A stretch of 64,000 nucleotides of DNA from Peptacetobacter hominis (GTDB lineage Bacteria > Bacillota > Clostridia > Peptostreptococcales > Peptostreptococcaceae), in contig NZ_SGJB01000008.1 in NCBI RefSeq assembly GCF_006861675.1, positions 44,656 to 108,655 of the forward strand, written 5' to 3'. The stretch's first letter is position 1, and every line of letters begins with the position of its first letter. This document shows positions 55,733-64,000 of the stretch, in pieces. The position numbers were made by a program, and so were the translations under genes. Below the pieces are notes generated by a model. That model worked only from the letters and a program-made list of their open reading frames with translations, was not told where the DNA came from and made no database searches.

Positions 55733-58135
55733 CTATTTTTTATTATTTTCTATAGTGCTTTTCTTTGGAAATACTACTCTTACCTTGAACAAATCTCCAT
55801 CTGAACTAAGCTTGAATGTACCTCCCTGCAGTTCTGTAAAACTTTTTGCTATTGCAAGACCAAGTCCGCTTCCCTCTGTATTTCTAGACTTGTCTCCTCT
55901 GACAAATCTTTCAGAAAGATTTTCCACATCTCCATCTATTTCCTCTGCTGATATATTTTTGAATTCTATAGAAACCTTATCTCCCATATCCTCAACTTCA
56001 ATATATGCTCTTGAACCGTACATAGAATATTTTGATATGTTTGATATAAGGTTTGAGAATATCCTGAATGTTCTCATACTGTCTAATCTTGCAATTATTT
56101 TTTCATTTGAAAATCTTGTTCTTATGTCAACTCCTGAAGCTGCTATTTTGTCGTCAAGTTCAAACACAGTCTGTTTTACAAGTGATACAACATCAACATC
56201 TACAGGATTCAGTTCTATATTTCCGCTTGTAGAGCGACTTACTTCAAACAAATCCTCTATCAGATATTTAAGTCTCTGTGATTTTCTGTCTATAACATCT
56301 ATGTATTTTTCTTTTTCCTCATCTGTAATACCTTCTTTTTTCAGAAGATCGACATATGTGATTATAGATGTAAGAGGTGTTTTCAGATCGTGAGATACAT
56401 TTGTTATAAGCTCTGTCTTCATTCTCTGGCTTTTTACTTCCTCATCTACTGCACGTTTAAATCCTGTCTGTATATTTCCAAGATTTTCTTTTATCGGGTT
56501 GAATATTCCAAGGTCCTCTTTTGTATCCATATTGAAGTTTCCATCAGCTATATTTTCTGTCATTTCTTCAAGTCTCAGATAATCTCTGTGTACAGATGTA
56601 GCCTTTGATTTCATAAATCTGAATAGTAGTATAGAGTATATAATCGCTATGATTATACCTAATCCCCAGAATATACACATGATTGTTATGCATAGAAGGT
56701 TTATACCGACTATTATAAGAAGTGGCTTGTCTAATCCTTTTTTAAGGTCTAGATTTTCAATCCAATGTACAAACATTTTTATCTGTCTTATAGTCCATCT
56801 TATTGGTTTTACTATTATTGATTTTTTCTTCACCAGCTCTCGGTTATCTTTTGAGAATAATGATCTCAGATATGCACCTGCTATTATACAGAACATGAAA
56901 AGAACAAACCAATATACTACATTTGCAATTACCATTACTGTAGATATTACCTCTTCTGATATACCTCGTATATTCAACCATGCAGATATATCATTTGGTA
57001 CAGCCATTACTATAGGATTTGCCGCTATCTGAACAAGTATACTCGAAATTATAATACCTATAAATACTGCTAATTCTACAGGCATATTTATAAAGCTTTT
57101 TACAAAAATTATATTTTCACTTATTTTCCTTGAAATCAAAAGACCTATTGCAAACAACACAGCACATATTGTAAGCCCTATCATCATAACTCCAACTACT
57201 GATTTTCCAATATTATTTGTAAGTATTGAAGAAAGATTGCTTCCTTCTCCCACACCATATGGTCCAAGATTTGATGCAAGAAGGTTTATATCACCTTTTA
57301 ATGCTATCGTAAAAACAGCATTTTTAACTTTTGGAAGATTTGTTGTATACTCTTCACCAGTATATTTTTTCTCAAGAGCTAAAACAGATATATTATTTTT
57401 ATTCTGTTTCTTGTCTATTACCTCTTTTAAAGTATCTGCACTCATACCTTTTATATATGGTATTTTTAGATTTCCACTCTGGTCAAAATCCAGCACCGCA
57501 TAAAATACATATCCTTCCTGATATTCATATAGTTTATTTTCTTCTTCATTAGTCTTCTTTTCATTCAGAATAAGTTCTCTGAATTTCTCTATTTCATTAT
57601 TTGTTGAAGATGACTTTTTATTGTTCTTATTATAGCTATCTATACTCAAAACATTATATCCATTATTTTCAAGTGTATCTGATTTTACAATATCTCCCAT
57701 TAATGAAGATATACTTCCTTTTATAAGGTATTTTTCTACAGCTGTTCTCTCTTCTTCTGTCATTTTAGAAGATTTTTCTTTATTCATGTATTCTTCATAT
57801 TTTTCAACATAATTTTCATCATTATGATAATATAAATCATCTGAAATTTCATAATCTTTTGAGAGTTCATCGAGTTTCTTGTCATCTAAAATAAATGCTG
57901 ACGGATCAGACATTTCGCCCGTTTCTTTCTTCATATCATAATATATTGGGTACATCAATTCTGATATATAATTTGCAAACTCTTCTGTACCTACCTTGCT
58001 TTTATCTATTAGAGATGTCTTATTTATATTAGGATACGACGAAACCATAGCTATTGATGCTACTAATAGAATAAGTACAAGTATAATATTTAGTTTGAAT
58101 TTTCCTGATTTAGATTTTCTCGATCTTGTATCCAA
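55733..58135 (-). CDS. Large multi-pass sensor histidine kinase
   Basis: Sensor kinase of 800 residues. One N-terminal membrane helix (about 15-32) and a large extracytoplasmic domain (about 33-305) precede four further membrane segments (about 312-335, 352-375, 398-424, 472-505), a linker, and the kinase core: H-box TNVSHDLKTPL with phospho-acceptor His582, N-box region NLISNISKYS, and GLGLAIAKS. The start is TTG at 58135 after AGGTGG. It overlaps the response regulator by 26 bases. The sensory part is not of a family I recognise. The adjacent cardiolipin synthase hints at an envelope signal, by inference only. Confidence 0.88.
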   Translation of the reverse strand: MDTRSRKSKSGKFKLNIILVLILLVASIAMVSSYPNINKTSLIDKSKVGTEEFANYISELMYPIYYDMKKETGEMSDPSAFILDDKKLDELSKDYEISDDLYYHNDENYVEKYEEYMNKEKSSKMTEEERTAVEKYLIKGSISSLMGDIVKSDTLENNGYNVLSIDSYNKNNKKSSSTNNEIEKFRELILNEKKTNEEENKLYEYQEGYVFYAVLDFDQSGNLKIPYIKGMSADTLKEVIDKKQNKNNISVLALEKKYTGEEYTTNLPKVKNAVFTIALKGDINLLASNLGPYGVGEGSNLSSILTNNIGKSVVGVMMIGLTICAVLFAIGLLISRKISENIIFVKSFINMPVELAVFIGIIISSILVQIAANPIVMAVPNDISAWLNIRGISEEVISTVMVIANVVYWFVLFMFCIIAGAYLRSLFSKDNRELVKKKSIIVKPIRWTIRQIKMFVHWIENLDLKKGLDKPLLIIVGINLLCITIMCIFWGLGIIIAIIYSILLFRFMKSKATSVHRDYLRLEEMTENIADGNFNMDTKEDLGIFNPIKENLGNIQTGFKRAVDEEVKSQRMKTELITNVSHDLKTPLTSIITYVDLLKKEGITDEEKEKYIDVIDRKSQRLKYLIEDLFEVSRSTSGNIELNPVDVDVVSLVKQTVFELDDKIAASGVDIRTRFSNEKIIARLDSMRTFRIFSNLISNISKYSMYGSRAYIEVEDMGDKVSIEFKNISAEEIDGDVENLSERFVRGDKSRNTEGSGLGLAIAKSFTELQGGTFKLSSDGDLFKVRVVFPKKSTIENNKK

Positions 58136-58817
58136 TTCCCCACACCACCTTTAAATATCGTGGATTTTTAGGATCCACCTCTATTTTTTCTCTTATATTT
58201 CTTATATGTACCATAACTGTATCGGTACTTATTGCAGCCTCATTCCACACTCTTTCGTATATTTCTTCTGCAGGGAACACTCTTCCCGGATTTCTCATAA
58301 GAAGACTAAGTATTTTAAATTCTATCGGAGTAACTTTTACATGGTTTCCGTCTACAAATACTTCTTTTGTATCGTCATTCAGTTCAAGCCCCCCTGTAGT
58401 GTATATATTTTCATTTACTGTTTCTTCTTTTGAGTTCATATTCATATATTTTGTATATCTTCTTATCTGTGAATTTACCCTTGCCAGAAGTTCAAGAGGT
58501 TTGAAAGGCTTGGTAATATAATCATCTGCCCCTATATTAAGTCCCATTATTTTGTCCACATCTTCTGATTTTGCAGAAAGCATTATTATAGGGAAATTAT
58601 ATTTTTCTCTCACTTTCATTGTAAATGTTATTCCGTCCATTACAGGCATCATTATATCTACAACTGCAAGATGTATTTCTTCAGATTCAACAATATTCAG
58701 TGCCTCAAGCCCATTTGGAGCTTTCATAACTGTATACCCCTGATTCTTCAGATATATTTCAACTGCATCCGCTATTTCCTTTTCATCTTCAACCACTAAT
58801 ATTCTGTAACTTTCCAT
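58110..58817 (-). CDS. OmpR-family response regulator
   Basis: Response regulator of 235 residues: receiver domain with acidic pocket (VVEDEKE) and phospho-acceptor Asp54 in VVDIMMP, conserved Lys in DYITKPF, and a C-terminal winged helix (DTVMVHIRNIREKIE). The ATG at 58817 after AAGGAG is preferred to the GTG at 58826. It is the cognate partner of the overlapping sensor kinase. Confidence 0.94.
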   Translation of the reverse strand: MESYRILVVEDEKEIADAVEIYLKNQGYTVMKAPNGLEALNIVESEEIHLAVVDIMMPVMDGITFTMKVREKYNFPIIMLSAKSEDVDKIMGLNIGADDYITKPFKPLELLARVNSQIRRYTKYMNMNSKEETVNENIYTTGGLELNDDTKEVFVDGNHVKVTPIEFKILSLLMRNPGRVFPAEEIYERVWNEAAISTDTVMVHIRNIREKIEVDPKNPRYLKVVWGIGYKIEKI

Positions 58818-58995
58818 ATGTCTCACTCCTTCGTTTTGTCATTTCAAAATTTTTCCTATATCCATTATACAATATATAAGTTTCAGATGAATTGTTTAAT
58901 GCCGATGATTTTATCATCTACTCTCCTCCTTTTCTATATTCACATTATATTCATTAAACCTAAAGACGCACAGTATATATTGTTAAAGATTTTCT

Positions 58996-59039
58996 AAAAA
59001 AAATAAAAAAAAGACACTATCTCAAAAGAGATAATGTCT
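58996..59039 (-). terminator. Terminator of cardiolipin synthase gene
   Basis: Arms AGACATTATCTC/GAGATAGTGTCT (59028-59039 and 59012-59023) with a 4-base loop and a long T-run on the minus strand. Confidence 0.9.
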
Positions 59040-59044
59040 ATGTT

Positions 59045-60586
59045 TTACATAAGAGGTGCTATAAGTCTTAGGACTCTTCCTGTCACCTTTCTTAGTATAT
59101 TCTGTTTTCTACAGTTTTCTATATCTATTTTCTGACATTTTTCAAGCGTAGCCAGATAGTCTTTTTCTATATTTATAATTTCACTGTTTTTAAACATATA
59201 TGTTGCGCATTCAAAGTGAAGATACAGACTTCTAAAGTCAAGATTGATAGTTCCTACTACGGCTGTATCATCGTCCGATACAAATGTTTTGGCATGTACA
59301 AATCCCGGAGTATATTCATATATTTCAACTCCTGCCTCGATAAGTTCCGCATAATATGTTCTTGCAACAGCATATGCATATTCCTTGTCTGGAATATGAG
59401 GCATGATTATTTTTACATCAACACCTCTTTTTGATGCATATTTAAGAGCCATAAGCATTTCATTGTCTATTATAAGATATGGCGTCATTATATGGACATA
59501 TTTATGCGCATGATAAAGTATATCTATGTATACCTGCTCACCTACATTTTCCCCATCCATCGGACTATCTCCATAAGGAATTATATAACCATCCTTTATT
59601 CCTTCAAATTCTGAATAGTCAAGATCTATATATCTGTCAAACTCTTCATCGTTTATTTCAGATACATTCCACATCTGAAGAAACATTGCAGTAAATGATT
59701 TTACAGCTTCACCTTTGACCATTATTGCATTGTCCTTCCAGTGTCCATAGACTACTCTTTTGTTGATGTATTCATCAGACAGGTTTACTCCTCCTGTAAA
59801 TCCGACCTTTCCATCTATTACAAGTATTTTTCTGTGGTCTCTGTTGTTCTGATGTGTTGAAAGAATTGGTTTTATTGGATTGAACATCTTGCATTTTATT
59901 CCAAGTTTTTCCATTCTTTTTGTATAGTTATATGGAAGATGTGCAATAGAGCATGTTCCATCATACATAAGTCTTACCTCTACGCCTTCCTGAACCTTTC
60001 TTTTCAGAATTTCAAGTATAGTATTCCACATGATTCCCTCTTCTATTATAAAATATTCAAGGAATATAAATTTTTCAGCTTTTTCAAGCTGCTTTATCAT
60101 CTCCTCAAACTTATCTTCTCCAAGAGGGAAGTATTTTACTGTAGAGTTATTATATACAGGAAATCCTCCTGCTATTCCATACATATACTGAGCAAAATTT
60201 GTTATATTTCTGCTCTCCTTTTCCAGTTTTTCTATTACATGGTGGTTCTGTTTCAGAAGTCCTCTCGTCTTTTCTATGAGATTTCCTATCCTTACAGCCA
60301 TTATCTTTGTACTAAGCTGAAGCCTTACAAATATGTACATAAGTGCACCGAAAAGCTTAAATACAATTATAAGAAGAAGCCATGCAAGTTTAAAGCTTGG
60401 GTTGTCATTTTTTCTGTTTATTATATATACAACCATTAAAAGTGCTACTACATCTAATACGCCCAGTATTGAGTTTACATCGTATTTCATTACATTGTAT
60501 GCATATACAACTACTCCAATCTGAGCAAGCATAAGTATAATAGTCATTGTTGTTCTTCCGAATATTACTCTCAGAAGTTTTTTCAT
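59045..60586 (-). CDS. cls: Cardiolipin synthase (phospholipase D family)
   Basis: Cls, 513 residues. Two N-terminal membrane segments (about 12-32 and 37-57, with a third at about 67-90) precede two phospholipase D domains. HKD motifs: HRKILVIDGKVGFTGG and HAKTFVSDDDTAVVGT. It condenses two phosphatidylglycerol molecules into cardiolipin in the membrane. GAAGGTG precedes the ATG at 60586. Confidence 0.95.
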   Translation of the reverse strand: MKKLLRVIFGRTTMTIILMLAQIGVVVYAYNVMKYDVNSILGVLDVVALLMVVYIINRKNDNPSFKLAWLLLIIVFKLFGALMYIFVRLQLSTKIMAVRIGNLIEKTRGLLKQNHHVIEKLEKESRNITNFAQYMYGIAGGFPVYNNSTVKYFPLGEDKFEEMIKQLEKAEKFIFLEYFIIEEGIMWNTILEILKRKVQEGVEVRLMYDGTCSIAHLPYNYTKRMEKLGIKCKMFNPIKPILSTHQNNRDHRKILVIDGKVGFTGGVNLSDEYINKRVVYGHWKDNAIMVKGEAVKSFTAMFLQMWNVSEINDEEFDRYIDLDYSEFEGIKDGYIIPYGDSPMDGENVGEQVYIDILYHAHKYVHIMTPYLIIDNEMLMALKYASKRGVDVKIIMPHIPDKEYAYAVARTYYAELIEAGVEIYEYTPGFVHAKTFVSDDDTAVVGTINLDFRSLYLHFECATYMFKNSEIINIEKDYLATLEKCQKIDIENCRKQNILRKVTGRVLRLIAPLM

Positions 60587-60631
60587 TATTACACCTTCTC
60601 TCCGCAGACATACCTCTGCTTCAAAACGGGA

Positions 60632-61267
60632 TTATTTAATAATATCGAGTTCCAGAAGATCTCTTATATCATTTATTTCCCGATCAAATTTTTCGACCTT
60701 TCCAAATCCATATTTAGCATATACAAAAGGAATACCCGCTACTTCTGCACTTTTTGCATCTCCAGGAGTATCTCCTATGTATATAGGATTTTTCAGGTTG
60801 TTTCTTTCTATTACAAGTCTGTTGTTTTCACCTTTGCTAAGACCTGTTCTCTCTGCATTTTCGTAGTCCTCAAAATATTTTCCAAGACCATTTATTTCAA
60901 AGAATGCCTCTATATATCCACACTGGCAGTTACTTACAATAAAAAGTCTATAATCCTTTGAAAGTTTTTCAAGAACTTCTTCAACACCATCAAATACTAT
61001 TCCAAGTCTTTTTTCAAGAATTCTTGATGTTTCAAGATTTGCACATTCTGTTTTTATTCTGTTTCTCATTTCATCAGAAAGGCTCTCAAGCATCATATCC
61101 ATAGCCTCTCCACATGGATAACCCATAAGCTGGTTCATCCATTCAGTTGTCATTACAAGATCTACCCCATATTCTTTGAATGCTTCATTCCATACATTTA
61201 CAACAGCATCTCTAGTGTCCCATAAAGTTCCATCCAGGTCAAAAATTATTGAATCTACTTTTTTCAT
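60632..61267 (-). CDS. HAD-family phosphatase
   Basis: HAD superfamily hydrolase, 211 residues, PGP/beta-PGM-like. Motif I is FDLDGTLWD, motif II IVSNC, motif III Lys near LSKGE, and motif IV GDTPGDAKSAEVAGIP. A helical cap lies between motifs I and II. The substrate cannot be told from sequence. The ATG at 61267 follows GGAGG; the frame extends to 61339 without a ribosome site. Confidence 0.9.
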   Translation of the reverse strand: MKKVDSIIFDLDGTLWDTRDAVVNVWNEAFKEYGVDLVMTTEWMNQLMGYPCGEAMDMMLESLSDEMRNRIKTECANLETSRILEKRLGIVFDGVEEVLEKLSKDYRLFIVSNCQCGYIEAFFEINGLGKYFEDYENAERTGLSKGENNRLVIERNNLKNPIYIGDTPGDAKSAEVAGIPFVYAKYGFGKVEKFDREINDIRDLLELDIIK

Positions 61268-61351
61268 AGTTTCCTCCAATACATATATTCTGATAGCTAC
61301 ATAGCCTATTATATCATATTCATCTGAAAAATCATTCAATATAATTTATTT

Positions 61352-61388
61352 ATAAAAAAGCTGTATTGACTATGTGCCAGTACAGCTT
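61352..61388 (-). terminator. Terminator after thiamine pyrophosphokinase gene
   Basis: Arms AAGCTGTA/TACAGCTT (61381-61388 and 61358-61365) followed by TTTTAT on the minus strand. Confidence 0.8.
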
Positions 61389-61392
61389 GGGT

Positions 61393-62046
61393 TTATTTTA
61401 CAGGTACAGTATTTCTGACAATCACAGCTGCACCATCTTTTATTTCTATAATACATTCATCTTCCAGCATAACATTTGAAATTCCCATAGGTTTTGCATA
61501 TTCCATATCGAAATTATCGAGTGGATATTCAAGTTTTTCAAGTGTCATACCTTTTGCATCACCTTTTATCGGTATCACAGATACTGTATCTCCTGCATTT
61601 CCTGAAAGTATAAATCTTTCATTTTCAATGACATACATTATTTCATTCTCACTTATAATTCTAGGGAAAATACCGTAGTTTTTAATATAATAAAGAAGTT
61701 TTACATTGGCAAGTGTATGATCAATTCTTCCACCAAGTGCAGAATATATATCTATACTATCAGCTCCCAATGTCTTTGCAAGATATATACATATCTCTGA
61801 ATCCGTCTCATCCTTTTTCTCTGGAAGTTCCTTAAAATCAACACCGTTTTCTCTATAATATTCTACTATTTCCGGTGATACAGAGTCGAGATCACCTATT
61901 ATATAATCAGGAATTATACCAAGTTTATATGCATGGTTTGCACCGCCGTCTGCACATATTATACATGAATAATCCTCTTTTTCAATTTTTTCTTTTATAA
62001 CAGAGTAGTCATCTATTACTCCGTTTAAAAAAATACATGTTTTCAA
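61393..62046 (-). CDS. thiN: Thiamine pyrophosphokinase
   Basis: ThiN, 217 residues, transfers pyrophosphate from ATP to thiamine. CADGGANHAYKLGIIPDYIIGDLDSV and DKDDTDS-equivalent KKDETDSEICIYLAKTLG are the catalytic segments; GGRIDHTLANVKLL is the usual signature. The start is TTG at 62046 after GGAGTG. It sits downstream of rpe and rsgA, as in B. subtilis, but separated from rpe by a terminator. Confidence 0.94.
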   Translation of the reverse strand: MKTCIFLNGVIDDYSVIKEKIEKEDYSCIICADGGANHAYKLGIIPDYIIGDLDSVSPEIVEYYRENGVDFKELPEKKDETDSEICIYLAKTLGADSIDIYSALGGRIDHTLANVKLLYYIKNYGIFPRIISENEIMYVIENERFILSGNAGDTVSVIPIKGDAKGMTLEKLEYPLDNFDMEYAKPMGISNVMLEDECIIEIKDGAAVIVRNTVPVK

Positions 62047-62147
62047 AATACTTCACTCCATTTCAGGAAAATCCCTTATCAAATAGAATTTTCTAATTAT
62101 ATCAGATATTAATTTTAATATGTTTTCTATCTGAATAATATAATAAA

Positions 62148-62173
62148 ATCAAACAGGCAGTATCAACTGCCTG
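62148..62173 (-). terminator. rpe terminator
   Basis: Perfect arms CAGGCAGT/ACTGCCTG (62166-62173 and 62154-62161) with a 4-base loop, followed by TTTGATTTT on the minus strand. Confidence 0.75.
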
Positions 62174-62203
62174 CTCTATTTCATATTTCATTTTTATCTG
62201 ATA

Positions 62204-62857
62204 TTATTTTGCGTTTTCTCTAAGAGCTTTTACAGCCTCGTCTATATCTTCATGTCCGAATATTGCAGAACCAGCAACACAAACATCTGCACCAGCGTCT
62301 ACAACTTCTTTTATGTTAGATGGTTTAACTCCACCATCTACCTCTATTTCAACGTTAAGTCCTCTTTCGTCTATCATTTTTCTAAGCTCTTTTATTTTTT
62401 CTGTCACACATGGTATATATGACTGTCCTCCGAATCCTGGGTTAACAGACATTAAAAGTACCATATCTACATCATCAAGAACATATTTTATAGTATCAAG
62501 AGAAGTTGCAGGATTTAAAACAACTCCAGCTTTTATTCCGTATGATTTTATGTTCTGTATAGTTCTGTGAAGATGAGTACATGCCTCAACATGAACTGTT
62601 ATTATATCACATCCTGCATCTACAAACTCTTTTATGTATTTGTCAGGATTTTCTATCATAAGATGTGCGTCAAATACCATATTTACATCTTTTCTAAGTG
62701 ATTTTACAATTCCAGGTCCAAGAGTTATATTTGGAACAAAATGACCGTCCATAACATCTATGTGAAGATACTCACATCCTGCCTTTTCAACTTTCTTTAC
62801 ATCTTCAAGTAATCTTGCGAAATCCGCTGATAATATTGATGGTGCTAATTTAACCAT
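62204..62857 (-). CDS. rpe: Ribulose-phosphate 3-epimerase
   Basis: Rpe, 217 residues, TIM barrel, interconverts ribulose 5-phosphate and xylulose 5-phosphate. [48 protein letters not shown] and VDGGVKPSN are all present. It starts one base after the rsgA stop, with GGAGG inside the end of rsgA. Confidence 0.97.
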   Translation of the reverse strand: MVKLAPSILSADFARLLEDVKKVEKAGCEYLHIDVMDGHFVPNITLGPGIVKSLRKDVNMVFDAHLMIENPDKYIKEFVDAGCDIITVHVEACTHLHRTIQNIKSYGIKAGVVLNPATSLDTIKYVLDDVDMVLLMSVNPGFGGQSYIPCVTEKIKELRKMIDERGLNVEIEVDGGVKPSNIKEVVDAGADVCVAGSAIFGHEDIDEAVKALRENAK

Positions 62858-62858
62858 A

Positions 62859-63740
62859 TTAATACCTCCTGCTGTTCTTTTGTCTTATTTCATTTAGTAG
62901 TTGTATATAACTATCATATCTCCTCTGAGATATTTCTCCATCTTCAACCGCCTGTTTTACAGCACATCCAGGCTCATTTTCGTGGACACATTTAGAACCG
63001 AATCTACATTCATCATACTCGTCAAATTCGATAAAATATTCCTTTAGTTCCATCTCTTCTATACCGTCAAGTTCAAGAGAGCTGAATCCCGGAGTATCGG
63101 CAACCATTCCTCCGCATTCAAGTTTCAGAAGTTCTGCATGTCTTGTCGTATGTCTTCCACGACCTATTTTTTCACTGACAGAACCTGTTTTTAACTGGAA
63201 ACTCTCATCTATTTCGTTTAGTAGACTTGATTTTCCAACTCCTGAAGGACCCGCAAACACAACAGTATTGCCCTTCAGTTCTTCTCTTATCTTATCTATG
63301 TTCTGATGCTTTTCACTACTTACAGGTATAACTCTGTATCCTGTAGTTTCATATATCTCAACAAGATTTGAAAGACTTCCGTCATCCAGATCTGATTTTG
63401 TAAACACTATGACTATCTCAAGCCCTTCTCTTTCGGCATGCACTATAAATCTATCGAGAAGTGAAAGGTTTGGCTTTGGATCTACAACAGCAAACACTAT
63501 AAGAGCCTTGTCAACATTTGCAATAGGCGGTCTTACAAGTTCTGTATCCCTTTTTTCTATCTCCTCAACTACACCTTTTTTATTCTCCTCATCGACAATA
63601 CTTATACTTACATTGTCTCCAACAAGAGGGGTTATCTTTTTCTTTCTGAAAACACCTCTGGCCTTGCATTCATATAGACCATTTTCAGTATCAACATAAT
63701 AAAAACTGCTTAGACCTTTTATTATTTTTCCTTTAAGCAT
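62859..63740 (-). CDS. rsgA: Ribosome small subunit-dependent GTPase RsgA
   Basis: RsgA (YloQ), 293 residues, circularly permuted GTPase acting in 30S maturation. OB domain (about 1-70), then the G4-like FTKSDLDD, G1 [15 protein letters not shown]3 DTPGFSSL and a C-terminal zinc region [15 protein letters not shown]. The ATG at 63740 (MLKGKIIKG) is preceded by GGAGG. It forms an operon with rpe. The usual upstream prpC-prkC are not in the window. Confidence 0.96.
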   Translation of the reverse strand: MLKGKIIKGLSSFYYVDTENGLYECKARGVFRKKKITPLVGDNVSISIVDEENKKGVVEEIEKRDTELVRPPIANVDKALIVFAVVDPKPNLSLLDRFIVHAEREGLEIVIVFTKSDLDDGSLSNLVEIYETTGYRVIPVSSEKHQNIDKIREELKGNTVVFAGPSGVGKSSLLNEIDESFQLKTGSVSEKIGRGRHTTRHAELLKLECGGMVADTPGFSSLELDGIEEMELKEYFIEFDEYDECRFGSKCVHENEPGCAVKQAVEDGEISQRRYDSYIQLLNEIRQKNSRRY

Positions 63741-63843
63741 CAATACCTCCTAATTAATTTCTTTCTCTATATATGATAGCACATTTTCAGGTATTAGTCG
63801 CCTTTTATATAACATAATAGGACAATTTTTTCATTTTAGATGG

Positions 63844-64000
63844 TATAATATAGCTGTTATTAATATCGATAAAGGAGCAACTATGTAGTTGTTAAAAATA
63901 TATACAAATATGTATAAACATGTACATATATAAACATATTTTTAGAAACGAAAAGCTCCCTGCATTTGTAAAGAGTGCAGAGTGGCAGGAATTGCCTGCC
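63844..64000 (+). promoter_or_regulatory. Plus-strand promoter and start of structured transcript
   Basis: TGGTATAAT (63841-63849) is an extended -10 with TATAAT at 63844-63849; the -35 (GACAAT region) is weak. The following 150 bases hold AAAGGAG, then an ATG directly followed by TAG within the palindrome CAACTATGTAGTTG, and near the edge two hairpins: TGCA/TGCA and GGCAGG/CCTGCC. GGAGC and a later GCTCC could pair at long range. The gene it belongs to is beyond the window. It may be a 5' leader or an ncRNA. Confidence 0.5.

Noticed and set aside
60405..60611. Minus-strand frame of 68 codons at the start of cls
   Set aside because: Overlaps the cardiolipin synthase start in another frame, with no supporting motif.
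63940..64000. Possible cobalamin riboswitch box (GGCAGGAATTGCCTGCC)
   Set aside because: It is loosely like a B12 box, but the preceding conserved aptamer segments are absent and a simple hairpin explains it.

Overview
The window comes from an AT-rich, Gram-positive anaerobe of the Clostridia. A Peptostreptococcaceae-like, non-sporulating organism fits best. The reasons are strong AGGAGG ribosome binding sites, heavy AGA/ATA codon use, T-box and FMN riboswitch leaders, a FapR-controlled type II fatty acid operon with FabK, a secreted protein with three CWB2 cell-wall repeats, and clostridial gene order around recN-tlyA-dxs-ispA-xseBA-nusB and recG-fakA-rpmB. The species assignment is inference. 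Almost every gene is on the minus strand; only tmcAL and rpmB are on the plus strand. I saw no rRNA, tRNA, CRISPR array, insertion sequence or prophage.

Layout. 1-813: 5' part of enolase with a structured leader. 1198-4212: mltG-trmR-trhP operon (peptidoglycan lytic transglycosylase plus two tRNA wobble-uridine modification enzymes). 4430-10003: a Xer-type recombinase with altered active site, a DUF3866 protein, a MraY/WecA-like phosphotransferase, a GT2 glycosyltransferase, and SteB- and SteA-like division/envelope proteins. 10242-19484: recN, tlyA, dxs, a YuiD-type membrane protein, ispA, xseB, xseA, a TsaD paralogue, nusB and an Asp23 protein. In spore formers this chromosomal neighbourhood also carries spoIIM, spoIVB-spo0A and the spoIIIA operon; none is present here. 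19665-24501: an RbsA-type ABC importer with a DUF3798 lipoprotein. 24756-29367: class III fructose bisphosphatase and a C69-peptidase/CWB2 surface protein.

29604-38768: fapR-plsX-fabH-fabK-fabD-fabG-acpP-fabF under two promoters, each with a FapR-like operator, preceded by ackA, ylbN and rpmF. 38949-43943: tmcAL, two orphan lipoproteins, a CofE-like ligase, a coiled-coil protein, coaD. 43936-50843: rsmD, recG, fakA and its Asp23-like partner, rpmB, rluD, lspA. 50954-53954: PadR regulator with membrane partner, then trpS and mtnN behind a T-box whose specifier reads UGG (Trp). 54284-60586: ybjQ, ribU behind an FMN riboswitch, a two-component system with a very large multi-pass sensor kinase, and a cardiolipin synthase. 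60632-63740: HAD phosphatase, thiamine pyrophosphokinase, rpe, rsgA. The last 160 bases hold a plus-strand promoter and the start of a structured transcript cut by the window edge.

Most genes are housekeeping: membrane lipid and isoprenoid synthesis, envelope assembly, RNA modification, DNA repair and recombination. The unusual parts are the degenerate Xer recombinase beside the Ste/glycosyltransferase cluster, the Trp T-box placed ahead of mtnN-trpS, the DUF3798 importer of unknown substrate, a CofE-like ligase with no visible F420 genes nearby, and several long inverted repeats in untranslated regions.
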